Source: Hofstenia miamia (lineage: Eukaryota > Xenacoelomorpha > Acoela). From it: a stretch of DNA of 49,525 bases. Positions within the stretch are counted from its first letter, which is position 1, and every line of letters begins with the position of its first letter. Location of the stretch: the NCBI GenBank assembly GCA_004352715.1, contig SCFE01000068.1:1946860-1996384 (forward strand), given 5' to 3'. The position numbers and the translations under genes are program-made. Below the pieces are notes generated by a model. The model saw only the letters and a list, made by a program, of their open reading frames with translations, did no database searches and was not told the origin of the DNA. Positions 22,566 through 32,708 of the stretch are shown here, piece by piece.

Positions 22566-24198
22566 AATTGACAGGCAGGTCAAGAGGATACTCTTTGGTC
22601 TCTGGTTCATTGATGATAAAGCCATTGCCATTGGCAACTAGGCAAATCACAGTATGGCATTGAGGTTTGGTGTGGTCCTTTTGTCCACAGTGGGAGCAAT
22701 TAATTTGCTCAAGTTCAGTTTTCAGTTTCAGAGCAGTAGTGCTTGATAAGGCAGGAGGTTTCTGCATCAAGTGACCTGTTCAAAGTTTTCAGCATCTTTG
22801 TTGATGCAAGTGGTGTGTTGGAGCATGTAAACAATGCTGATGGCTTTTCAGATGATCAGGTTAAGCTCATCTTAAGGGTCACACTTTAGTTTGAGACAAC
22901 TGGATATTGGGTGGAAAGCCCCAACAAATGTATGAGAAAAGATCATGCTTTGAGTATTTGGGCATTAGCTTACTCAAGTGGAACAGTCTTTCTACTTGTG
23001 TAATATAAGTATGGACATCATTGCCCATCTTAAATGAGAGATCACAGAACAGAGTTTTATACTGATGCATTATAAGAGGAGCTTTGTAATGGTCTTCAAA
23101 GAAACCAATTAGTAGTTTATCATTTGTTTTAACATCTCTGTCTAACATCATATATTGGTTATATGTGAAACCTTGTAAGTATGTAGGGAACTGAGCTACA
23201 GCAGCATCTTCAGTGGCTTGATACTTCCTCATTGTCAGTTCAGAAAGAAAAACCCATTCCTTGAAGGACTGAGATATTTTATCAATTTTTCCAGTAAATT
23301 TGGGTAGCATGGAATGTTGATTAAACAAATTGGCAGTTTCATTCCCAACAGCAGTTGTAGCCAAAATGATTGTGTAAAATGTGGCCCACTCACTGTCACA
23401 GACCCAGTAGGGCCATTTGGTTGCAGGGCAAAGTTGAAGTTGAGACTGTGGAAGTGACACAAATGTTGACTGGTGCTGGAGGTGAAATGGTTGCACTCAG
23501 AATGTATGGACTTGGAGTAGCAACAGTGGCCAAATTAGAAACATGGGTATGAGTGGATTGTGTAAATCTGGGGCCTCTAGGTGCAAATGAGGTGGCTGGA
23601 GTGACAGATTGTGGCATCAATTGAGTAGTGGGGGCACAAGGAAGGTGTGCCAAAATCATTTGAGAGACATGATCAGAAAGACATTCAGAAAAAGCATCCA
23701 AAGCTTCTCTTAGGACATTGTGAGTTATGCATTCAGAATGTCTAGGCAGAGAGGACACAGAATGGGAAGGGATGTTCTGAGGCAGTGGAAATTCAGGCAG
23801 GGGTGTCACCAAACTATGAACTTGAATTTCCAATGCAGTGATAGAATCAAGTAGGCTTTTCTTTTAAATGATAAGCTTTCATAGCTTGCTGTCCTAACTC
23901 AACCCTTAGTGAGTCAAGGTGTTGTTCACAGGCAAGACATTGATCAGTTTGCTGTGTAAAAGCTGCTCTAAGTTGCTCAACCTTGGTAGTTTGAGGCTCT
24001 GGGGATGGTGGTGTCAAAGGACAGAGGCAAAATACAAAAAGTCAAAGGCAGTGACTGAGTAACATGAGTAGGAGAAGATAGGTCAACTAATGAATTAATT
24101 CCATTGGTGTAAGGGGCAGCATTCAGGCTGCCATTGCTCACACAGGGGAAACCCTGAGGGGGAGTCCCATTACAATAAAAACTAGTGAAATCCATCAA
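22566..24198 (-). pseudogene. gag: Element B Gag
   Basis: The frame starts near 24198 with MDFTSFYCNG and goes through a proline- and threonine-rich N-terminal part (23833-23396). Next comes the Gag core (23300-22879: FKEWVFLSELTM, then LQGFTYNQYMMLDRD), followed by a CCHC zinc knuckle CSHCGQKDHTKPQC near 22670-22710. The core aligns by eye with the Gag cores of A and C, but the N-terminus has no coiled coil. Frames change at least twice. Confidence 0.78.
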
Positions 24199-25226
24199 GA
24201 AAAACTATAAGAAGAATTCAGAAAAACAATTTCAACAAATTGAGAGAAAACTCCAACTGGGTTCAGAGAAACAAAAACTATTTCCAGTAAGCAGCACAGT
24301 GTAGGGTATGGTAATAAATCCAAATTCTAGAAGAACAAGACAACAACAAAATAACAACCAAGAATGAGTAAAAATAACATCATAACTCATTGACAGCTTC
24401 AGAGCACAGAATTGCAGTGTAAAATTACATAAGACATGAAGTTATGCATCAAATAGTGAAGTCAATTCATGGCCAGGGGAAACAGCTATCCCAGCTAGCT
24501 CACACCAAAGAGAAAGAACAAAACCAAATATGGTAAGGAAACAACAAGTGAAAGTTCTGTACCATGTAACAATCACCAGGTGAAATCAGATGACTATCTT
24601 GGTAAGCACCCAAGCTTCATGACTAGAGTACATCTCTGAGCATCAATTCACCTGCACACTTCAACAGAATGGAGCAGAGATTTAGACTGATACTCCAATT
24701 AGTTCAGAATCACGTCAGGGTAACCATGTAGAATTGCAGAGGAACTCTGGCTACTCCAGCAGTACTGAGAAACTCAAAGGTTAAATTGAAGGTTGCAGAG
24801 GCTACCATTGTAGAGAGTGATCAACATTCTAACAAAAGAGAGAACATTGATAGTTCACTGATTTAATAAAAAAACAGAAACTATCCACCAAGAATATATT
24901 TCCTGCAGCAACCAATTCACATGGCATCATGCTGAAGCCATATCCAGGAAGCCATCCTTACTCACCAAGGTTTGAATTGTGGGTCTCAAGTATTAATTTC
25001 TAGCTCAAATAAACAATTTAGCTCAGTGTTCTACTATCTCAGCTCATGTAATAAATAAAACAAAAGGCATGTAGTTACCATGCATTCACACTTGCCAACA
25101 GCATATTATATTTGCAGTGTGATGTTTAAGTGCATGTTCAAAAATGAAATAATTGAAATAAAAGTTGTTAATCCCTACATCTACACATAGCCATAACTTA
25201 AAGCAACCACAATTTGGGCTGCCATC
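24199..25226 (-). other. Element B untranslated leader with candidate primer-binding site
   Basis: About 1 kb of non-coding leader lies between LTR and Gag. Two bases after the LTR end, the coding strand reads TGGCAGCCCAAATTGTGG (complement of about 25208-25225). It begins with TGG as primer-binding sites do. I cannot assign the tRNA. Confidence 0.55.
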
Positions 25227-25660
25227 TGTTAAGGAGCTAGTTGTTGCCCTAGACACAGCAGAGTAACTCCCAAATTGTACCCAGATCTTAAGATAAATTT
25301 ATTAAGTTAAAATCCATAATAAACCTAAAAGCAGTTAGCAAAGTTAATAAAATTCAAAAAAACAAATGAAGTTGAAGCAAGAATAAATTTTATTGTGTGT
25401 TCACTACAAGTTCCTCACATATTTATAACAATCTCATGAATTATTACCTGGTATATGTTTACAAACTTCACATGAGTTCCCTCACAAAATTAAACAAGCA
25501 ATAACACGTCAGATTAAATCAAGGGGACAAATAATAAATTGATCAAATAATTGCACTTGAAAATAATATATAGATAATTGATAGCAACAATCACTACATC
25601 TTTATGACATAACACTAAATTAGAGTGCCAATTAATCAAAAGTAATAAAATCAATTAACA
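25227..25660 (-). repeat. Element B 5' LTR, 434 bp
   Basis: On the plus strand it begins TGTTAA (25227) and ends TTAACA (25660), a perfect 6-bp terminal inverted repeat of TG...CA form. It is placed correctly upstream of leader and Gag on the minus strand. An AATAAA-type signal is present near 25380. No second copy is visible in the window. Confidence 0.75.
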
Positions 25661-25665
25661 TAGGG

Positions 25666-25745
25666 GTCCTGAGTGACTGTACAGTTAAGGCTCACACCAG
25701 GATGACCTGTGAAATGAAGGAGAATTTGAGTTTGAATCCAGATTT
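25666..25745 (+). repeat. tRNA-derived SINE-like remnant with A and B boxes
   Basis: An A-box-like stretch TGACTGTACAGTTAAGG (25674-25690) and a B-box-like stretch GAGTTTGAATCCA (25728-25740) are spaced as in Leu/Ser-type tRNAs or tRNA SINEs. No clean cloverleaf forms. It starts only a few bases beyond the end of the element B LTR. Confidence 0.4.
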
Positions 25746-25839
25746 AATGTTTTTAATATTCTGAATTTTCTATTAAATTTTGGATTATTAATTTTTAATT
25801 AAGATTGAAAATGAATGCAATTTATTTTAAAATTTTTTA

Positions 25840-27457
25840 AAGGAGTAGTGTACAGAAGAAATTTTACCAGCTTAGAACCACATGAAGCAGTTCACATGGT
25901 TTCTAGTAATAGTGTATGTTGTGCACTTAACAAAATAAAAAATAGAAATCCTGTCCATCTTTCAGTAACTGCAGATGAAAGGATTATTCCTGAAGACTGC
26001 AAAGTTCTGCATGGAGAATGTTTTTAATTTTTGATGAGGGGATCAATGGGAAGCAATTAATTATTTTTGCATCATCATTTATGGTTAAATATCTCTTTAA
26101 TGCAGAGTTGATAGCAGGAGATGGTACTTTTAAAATGGTGCCAGCTATTTTCAAGCAGCTGTATTCCCTTAATTTTTTTTATAGCAATAAACTAATTCCG
26201 GCAGTATATGCCTTATGTCAAAAAAAGTCCAAAGCTACGTATGTTGCGATTTTGACAGCATTGTCAAATTACGCAAATTCAATGCGCATTTATAATATTC
26301 CAGGTAGCTTTTCTTGAGTGAATTTTGTATTGTTATAATTTTAGAGACTATTTTGACAGATTTTGAAGCGGCGATGAGGGAAGCTGTACAAGATGTTTGG
26401 CCTAGCTGTGCCCGCCGTGGTTGCCTATTTCATTTTGCACAGGCGATTTTGAGGAAATTAGGTGAATTAGGTATACTTAACTGTTTCACAGAATGTTCAA
26501 GTTTAACAGTGTTCTATTTTCAATTATGTTTGTAACCTATTGTTGTTAGCTACAGAGATGCTTTTAAGGTTTAATATCGGAGTACAGAAAAAACAGTGGG
26601 ATGCGTTCCATCATTAGGTGTGTAATGGCCCTAGCATTTTTGCCTTTAAATGAAATTGAAGAAACCTTTAATTTGTTGGACCTCCAAGTTATGAATTCAC
26701 CTTACGCAGATGCATTGTTTCCATTTTTTCGGTATTTTGAGACGCAATGGTTGTCAACAGTTGGTATAGATTCATGGTGTGTTAACGGCCATTCAGTTCA
26801 CTCCAATAATGACATTGAAGGTATTTTTTCTACTTTAATAGTGTTTAATCAATTTAGGTTGGCATTTTGCAATGACCAGGCAAATACCTTCTATACATCC
26901 CAATATATATTCCTTTATTGATTGGATGAAGGAAGAAGAAGCCAGAAGTCGAGGATTGATGGCTCAGATTGATGCGGGTAATCCAGTTAAGCGGGTTAAT
27001 AGGCTTTATGAGCGAATGAATCGCCGTATTAGTAAAATAACTGAGTGTTATTCCAATGAGTAAGCAGTAATTTTTTGTATAAAATTCTATAGATTCATTT
27101 AGAGAAATTCAAAGGGAGAAATTTCTTCGGGGAATTTCTTATAACCTTGCCACTATGCCCAATGAAAGTGTTGAGGGTGGTCAAGGTAGTTCGGAGTTAA
27201 ATTTTGGAAATTACCATTTGAATTGGGAAGCCCTGAATAAAACATCATTCGTGGATGTGTCTTTGAATGAGTCAAACACACAAGTCAATGATGTCTGTAT
27301 AGTCTGTTTATGTGAATTAGACAACAAATTCGTCATTGTGCCGTGTGGACATGGTTCACTTTGCTCCACTTGCAAGTATGTCCTACTTGAAGATATGTCA
27401 GCATGTCCTATTTGTCGTGGGCCAATTCAAACAATCATAAGACTCCACATTTCATAA
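25840..27457 (+). CDS. MULE (Mutator-like) transposase with C-terminal RING finger, 5'-truncated
   Basis: Exons run 25840-26303, 26345-26470, 26569-26820, 26858-27031 and 27093-27457, with introns of 41, 98, 37 and 61 bp, all GT-AG and in frame. A 3' splice site (TTTTTTAAAG) precedes 25840. The MULE transposase core shows AGDGTFKMVP (catalytic Asp, about 26117), ILTDFEAAM (second Asp), GCLFHFAQAI and the late NNDIEGWH acidic box. The last exon encodes a C3HC4 RING: CIVC, PCGHGSLCSTC, then CPIC, as in ubiquitin ligases. The stop is at 27455-27457. One frame slip sits in a T5 run at 26022-26026. N-terminal exons (usually a FLYWCH or similar DNA-binding domain) are missing, and element B lies where they should be. 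It is either an autonomous element's gene or a domesticated one. The RING linkage depends on the 61-bp intron (GT 27032, AG 27092). Without it translation stops at 27061. Confidence 0.8.
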
Positions 27458-27650
27458 TGTTTTGTGCTTGATTTTGTACATTTTTTGTCATGTGAATTTA
27501 TCATATTTTCAGTCTTGTGTTAAAATGTCATGTGAATTTCTACTTAAAATGCTTTGAAAAATATTTTTCATGATAACTGAATGTCATGTGAATTCTATTT
27601 TTAAGTCTTATGTATTGTCCTTAACATGTCATGTGAATTTTTATTTGAAG
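27458..27650 (+). repeat. Four copies of TGTCATGTGAATT in the 3' flank
   Basis: The word recurs near 27487, 27526, 27581 and 27629, at spacings of about 40-55 bases, directly downstream of the RING exon. It could be a decayed local tandem repeat or 3' UTR elements. Confidence 0.7.
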
Positions 27651-28066
27651 TGTCATCTACGTATGCATTGAACAATAATTTCGTGAGTTCTTATTAAACT
27701 AACTTTCATTTGCTTATGTTATGCAGTGCATGCCCTTAACTTGTATATTTAGATTTGCTAGTTGTGTCTAGATTGTTAATTTTTTCTTGGCAGTATATTA
27801 TCCATATATCCATCCTAGTGTACATCCTTGAAGAACCTTATTATGGTTCTTCATTGATGTATGCTTTGGCTTAAATACATAGCAACATTAAAAGGTATGC
27901 TTTGTTTGTTATTTCATTATTAAACATTAATTATCCAAGTATTAGCAGGAACAACTAGAATATACGGAATCAAATACAATTCTATTTCCGCTTTTGCGAT
28001 TATAGATATGGGAAATTAGTTTAAAGATAAAATTCTAAATATAGAGCAATATAAATTATTGCCATA
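27651..28066. other. No gene seen
   Basis: AT-rich sequence between the MULE gene and the tRNA-like element, with only short frames. Confidence 0.5.
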
Positions 28067-28138
28067 TTGATTCGGTGGGATTCGAACCCACATCTTCTGT
28101 AGATGCGTACAGATGTGTTTATCTTACACCACGAATCA
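28067..28138 (-). tRNA. tRNA-like cloverleaf with abnormal anticodon loop
   Basis: On the minus strand 72 bases fold into a full cloverleaf with perfect stems: acceptor TGATTCG/CGAATCA (7 of 7), D stem GTGT/ACAC, anticodon stem TCTGT/ACAGA and T stem GTGGG/CCCAC with loop TTCGAAT, then discriminator A. The B box GGTTCGAATCC is perfect and an A box (TGGTGTAAGAT) is present. It is not a normal tRNA: the anticodon loop is 8 nt (or 6 with one more pair), the D loop lacks the GG pair, and no clear T-run terminator follows. No anticodon can be assigned. It may be a tRNA pseudogene, a tRNA-derived SINE head, or a real tRNA-like RNA. Confidence 0.6.
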
Positions 28139-28649
28139 GAAGGTAGATCTCTCACACCTCCCAGAAAGGCAATATTATTCATTAAAGTACGAGTTCTTAT
28201 CATATATTTACAAATACATAAAATAACTACGACCTTAGAAGCACTAAAGACTTGTTATCGTAATGAAACAATGACGTGCATTCACAGTTATAGTAATCCA
28301 TTTTGCATAAGACTACAACTCTCAATCTCAATTTAATTCATAATTTGGAAAATCCAGGTGTGCAAAACCTGTCTAAGATAAATTTAATTGTCAGTAATAA
28401 ATGTGGAATATTGTATAATTAATTTGTGTAACGTAAAATACAAAATCATTACATTATTATTCTAGTATTGAAACATTAACATACAGAGTAGTATTTTACT
28501 GAAAATGAAAAATATTTCAAACATTCTATATAGAAACTACATAAGCAATTAGAAAAAGTTACGTAGAAAGTTGTTGAAAAATTAAAATAAAAAGTCTGCG
28601 ACAGATAAAAAATATACATAAAAAGTCCAAGGCAGGTTTTAAAGATTCT
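28139..28649. other. No gene seen
   Basis: AT-rich sequence between the tRNA-like element and the TGGGCGAAAATTC array. Confidence 0.5.
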
Positions 28650-28895
28650 TCTCTATTCTACTATGAAATATTTCTCATGGGCGAAAATTCCAATGGGCGA
28701 AAATTCCAAATGGGTCTCTATTCTACTATGAAATATTTCTCATGGGCGAAAATTCCAATGGGCGAAAATTCCAAATGGGCGAAAATTCTTTTGGGTGAGA
28801 ATTCATAGTGGGCGAAAATTCTTTTGGGCGAAATATACAAATGGGCAAAAATTCTTTTGGGCGAAAAATACAAATGGGCGAAAAATCATTGGGCA
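28650..28895 (+). repeat. TGGGCGAAAATTC minisatellite with a 65-bp duplication
   Basis: About a dozen units of (A)TGGGCGAAAATTC and variants occur. The first part sits in two tandem 65-bp blocks (28650-28714 and 28715-28779) starting TCTCTATTCTACTATG. The array ends exactly where polymerase coding similarity begins at 28896, so it marks the break of that gene. Confidence 0.9.
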
Positions 28896-30160
28896 AAAGT
28901 TCTGTACACGTTCTATGGAGATGCCAATAGCGTATATGGCAGAACCATGTCCATGAGCCTCCCTATAGGTGGGTTGACCTGGTCTAGAGCAAGCATTGAT
29001 GAAATATTGTCTACACCACAAGATTTGAAGACTGGATATTTGGTGGAAGTTGATCTGGAATACCTACAACATTTACACAACAAGCACTTTGACTTTCCCC
29101 TGGCTCCTCACAAGATGACAATAGAAGATAAGCATTTATCACCATACCAACTTGAAATAAAAAACTAGTTAAAAATAAAGTTAGCACCAATACCCAAACT
29201 AGTGCAAACATTTTATAAGAAAGAAAATTACGTCATGCACTATGAAGTATTAAAGTTTTATATTGAACATCTATTGATAATCACGAAATTTCACAAAGCC
29301 CTTGAGTTTAAACAGGCACAATTTTTGAAACCATATATCAACCTCAACACTGAGAAGAGAAAGGCTGTGTAAAACAATTTTGAAAAAGCATTTCACAAGT
29401 TAATGTCAAATGCAGTTTGGGAAATTTATGGAGAATTTGAAAAAGAGAATAAATATAAAGTTTGCACATGATTTGGAGTCAGTAGAGAAATTAATAAAGA
29501 AACCAGAGTTTAAGTTGTACAATATCATCAATGAGGATTTAGTGCAAGTCATGATGAGCCAGAAAGATATTTTATGGGATAAAGCGAATTATATTGGGAT
29601 GATGATACTTGATTTATCAAAATTAATCATGTTTAAGTTTCACTATGAGGTTATGAAACCATATTTTAAAAATAGAATTGCTTTATTGTATTCCAACACA
29701 GATTCTCTAATGTATAAGATTAAATCAGAGAATTTATACACTGAGCTTGCTCCCATCTCACATCATTTTGACTTTTCCAATTACCCAAAGAATTCACCAT
29801 TATATAGTGATGTGAATAAAAAAGTATATTTGAAAATAAAGGATGAGTTGGGCAGAGGGGTTTTATCACAGCTTGTGACACTAAAACCAAAACTATACTT
29901 AATTGAATATATGAATGACAGTCATGAAGTGTTGGAGATGGCTAGCGCAAAAGGTGTGACCCATTCTGTGAAGCAGATGATGAACTTTGAGCTTTTCAAG
30001 TTGATTGTATTGCAAGATGGTATTATCTGAAGACCAATGACCAGAATATAATCACATATGCATTCAATTAGTGTAGAGACGTCAAATCATATAGCATTGT
30101 TGTGTATGACAATAAACACTATCTTTTAATTTCCAAAGAAACACTGCCATATGGACATAA
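28896..30160 (+). pseudogene. Protein-primed family B DNA polymerase, palm and C-terminal part
   Basis: The order of motifs is that of the viral/organellar type B polymerases of Polintons/Mavericks and adintoviruses (Pfam DNA_pol_B_2). The palm Asp box reads YGDANSVYGRTM (about 28905), then GYLVEVDLEYLQHLH, PLAPHKMTIEDK and LSPYQ. Further on come LVQTFY, VLKFYIEH and the FGKFMENLKKR box (29416 on). The late box YSNTDS (29689-29706) follows, and TLPYGH lies near the end (30141-30158). Such enzymes copy linear element DNA from a terminal protein. Damage: N-terminus missing at the minisatellite, in-frame TAG at 29166 and TAA at 29370, a frameshift near 29413 in the FGK box, the first Asp of YxDTDS changed to Asn, TGA at 30028, and another frame change. 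It is clearly dead. Confidence 0.88.
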
Positions 30161-30436
30161 AGGTAATAACAAATTTACATGTTTATAATGTTAAACTCTT
30201 GTTTAGATATTGAAATGATTAATTCACTATCCACCAGTTCTGCACTAATTGATGATGGGGTTAGACATCTTCATCTCAGTATATGAAAATTTATATTGTA
30301 TGTGTTATTAATTTGTGTTTTAGATTCCAATGCCTAGTAATAATTCCCGATCATCCTCCCTCCCACATTGTACCCACTTCAAGTCTTGTATATGGTAATT
30401 TATTTTTAAAAAAATAAATATTAAGTTTTACATTTA
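30161..30436. other. Spacer, no gene
   Basis: AT-rich spacer after the polymerase end. It contains TTGTTTAGA-type words that recur in the satellite beyond it. Confidence 0.5.
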
Positions 30437-30937
30437 GATGTTTCCAATGTTTTACCTCTGTTGTTTTTACATAATTGCTCCCTCCACCATGTTCAATGCA
30501 AATTTGTTAAAAGCTCCCTCTGCATATGTTTTTATATGTATTATTACAAATTAATTTTTTGTTTAGACAATTCTCCATTTGATTGTCCTGTGTACAATGT
30601 TTCCTCCATTCTCTGTGTCCATATGAGTTTGTTAAATTTCTCCACATGTTTTTGCCAATGGTGCTACAAATTAATGTTTTTGTTTAGTCAATTCTCCATA
30701 TAATTGATTATCCCACATACAATGTTTCCTCCATTCTCCATGTCCATACAAATTTGTTAAATTTCTCAACATATGTTTTTGTCAACTTTGTTACAAATTA
30801 ATGTTTTTGTTTAGTCAATTCTCCATTTGATTATCCCGCATACAAAGTTTCCTCCATTTTCTGTGTCTGCGCAAAATTGTTAAATTTCTCTGCATATGTT
30901 TTTGTCAACAATGTTATAAATTAATGTATTGTTTAGT
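30437..30937 (+). repeat. Four tandem units of about 120-132 bp
   Basis: Units start at about 30437, 30569, 30689 and 30816, and the last ends at 30937. Each ends in TTAATGTTTTTGTTTAG or a variant, followed by CAATTCTCCAT. Units differ by perhaps 15-20 per cent, so the array is old. Confidence 0.85.
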
Positions 30938-31387
30938 CAATTCCTTGTATGAATAATTTGGTGCCACTTGTCAAGAAGAAAACCTATTCATTCCAGTGCC
31001 TACCACATTTAATTTATCTTGAAAAATGGTATAATATATTTTAATTGAATGATTATTATTTGTATATAGTTTAGTTTCCACCCTCTGCTGAAAAAAACCT
31101 GTCTCTCAATGTTCAAAATTCTCTGATTAAAAACATTATTCAGACATTGACTCATGTATTTTTTATCTCACAAAATGGTATAATCTATTTAATTGATAAA
31201 TGTTTACACACGTGCTTAGCTTCTACAATAATGCTAAATGATATATATTCTCCACAAAAATAGAAAAACATCTCCCAAGAGTGTTGAAATCTTATACAAT
31301 AAAATGGTATAATTGAAATTAATGATATTTTGTTTAAGGTTTATTTAGTTTTGCCAGCTATACAGAGTTCTCCATTGCTGATGATTT
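30938..31387. other. Spacer, no gene
   Basis: AT-rich sequence between the satellite and the inverted-repeat arm, with no coding frame. Confidence 0.5.
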
Positions 31388-32293
31388 GGTTTAAAAACAT
31401 TTATTCTGTTGTTTTTCTATTGGTATAAGAAGAATTGTTCCCACCATATAAAACAAACTCCATTAATTACTCAAAATGACGTGATACAAACTAACATGGT
31501 TCTGATTTTAAAATGTTATTTAGCCTCCATTTGAAGTCTTTATGTATTGGTGAGGCTGTTAGCAGAAAACCAACACATGCATTGCTCCCTCCCATTTCTT
31601 ACAACATAAAGTCAGTTAACTCAGATCTCAATGTATTCTGTTCAGTGTGGAAAGCAGACATTGAATTACACCAGTGTTAATCATAGGAGGCAATTAAATC
31701 AATCATGGGACGTATTATCCTTTATACTTGATAATATCAATTTCTCTGTCTTACAATAATATTGTGTTAATTTGATATTAAATATGTCAAAAGAGAGTGT
31801 CTATAAAAAATCTTATTTGCATACACACATGGTGTAATTATTCCCTACTTAATTTTGCTGATACATAACACTTATACCAATGCTTATATATATTTTATTG
31901 GGGCGTTGTGTGATTATTAACTCTCTCATCAGATGAACAACTCTCATTGAAAATTATCTGTGCATGGGAAATGAAGACAATGGTTGATGACAATATATGA
32001 ACTCACATCAACATTGGCAGTGATAAAACTAATACAATAGACAAATTTAATAGTGTAATTTACCATCATTATAAGTGGAATGTGTATAATATACATGTGT
32101 TTTGTCTTGTTTTTAAAATGTGGGCATTACCATGCTCACTTAAATATCTGGTTTTATATTTTGGAAATTGATGAATTTTGTTTTAACACATAAACTAGAC
32201 AAATGCGTTTTTTACTAATGTCTATAAAAATTTTAAACGTTTTATTGTTACCAAATATCTTTTTGTTTAACTGTTTAATACTTTCCATATGTA
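31388..32293 (+). repeat. Left arm of a 0.9-kb inverted repeat
   Basis: This arm is the reverse complement of 33756-34665, with only scattered mismatches and small indels. It follows the polymerase C-terminal part and spacer, and it ends at the TA dinucleotide next to the pogo-type end. Long terminal inverted repeats are normal for Polintons, so it is most simply the right TIR of a polymerase-bearing element. Confidence 0.85.
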
Positions 32294-32708
32294 CAGTGGC
32301 GACTCCATTTAATGAAGTTCGATTTAACGAAATACTCGATTTAACAAAACTTCGACAGGGAACAGATTTGCCCAATGCATTTTAGACTCTATTTAACAAA
32401 ATACTCACTATCCACATCCGAAGCTACTTTTTCGGAACCAAGTCAAAATAATCAATACAAAATATTTCGATTTAATGAAACATTGCTGCTTTATTTCACT
32501 AGTTTTTAATTTTTATTTGTTTACATTTGTCTGTACTTGTTCCACACAGAGTCTGTGCAGTGTGGTGCACACAGCACTAATTATTTTAACATTTCTTTCA
32601 ATTTGTTTACTCAAAGAATTAACTTAAGTTTAGTTTATTTCTTTCAATTGTGACGTACAAAGTACAATGTACACACTTCGTATAGCATAACTCAAAGAAT
32701 TAACTTAA
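32294..32708 (+). mobile_element. pogo/Tigger-type DNA transposon, left end
   Basis: Right after TA the sequence reads CAGTGGCGACTCC, with the repeated words TTCGATTTAACGAAATACTCG typical of pogo/Tigger subterminal regions. A degenerate repetition (TATTTAACAAAATACTC, TTTCGATTTAATGAAA) follows. No transposase coding is present before the gap. The last 19 bases before the gap repeat those at about 32611. Confidence 0.7.

Larger units (their letters stand above)
17261..25660 (-). mobile_element. LTR retrotransposon element B (Ty3/Gypsy type)
   Basis: This is a minus-strand element of a family different from A and C: 5' LTR 25227-25660, leader 24199-25226, Gag, CCHC, protease, RT, RNase H, integrase and a post-integrase tail. 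It is cut at 17260 by the LTR end of element A, and no 3' LTR is seen. CpG is almost absent. Most in-frame stops in the pol region are TGA at positions where arginine would fit. The RT has lost its catalytic core by an internal deletion, so the copy is dead. Confidence 0.9.

Noticed and set aside
22350-22571. Plus-strand frame opposite the element B protease
   Set aside because: It is antisense to the NTGA protease region, with no motif of its own.
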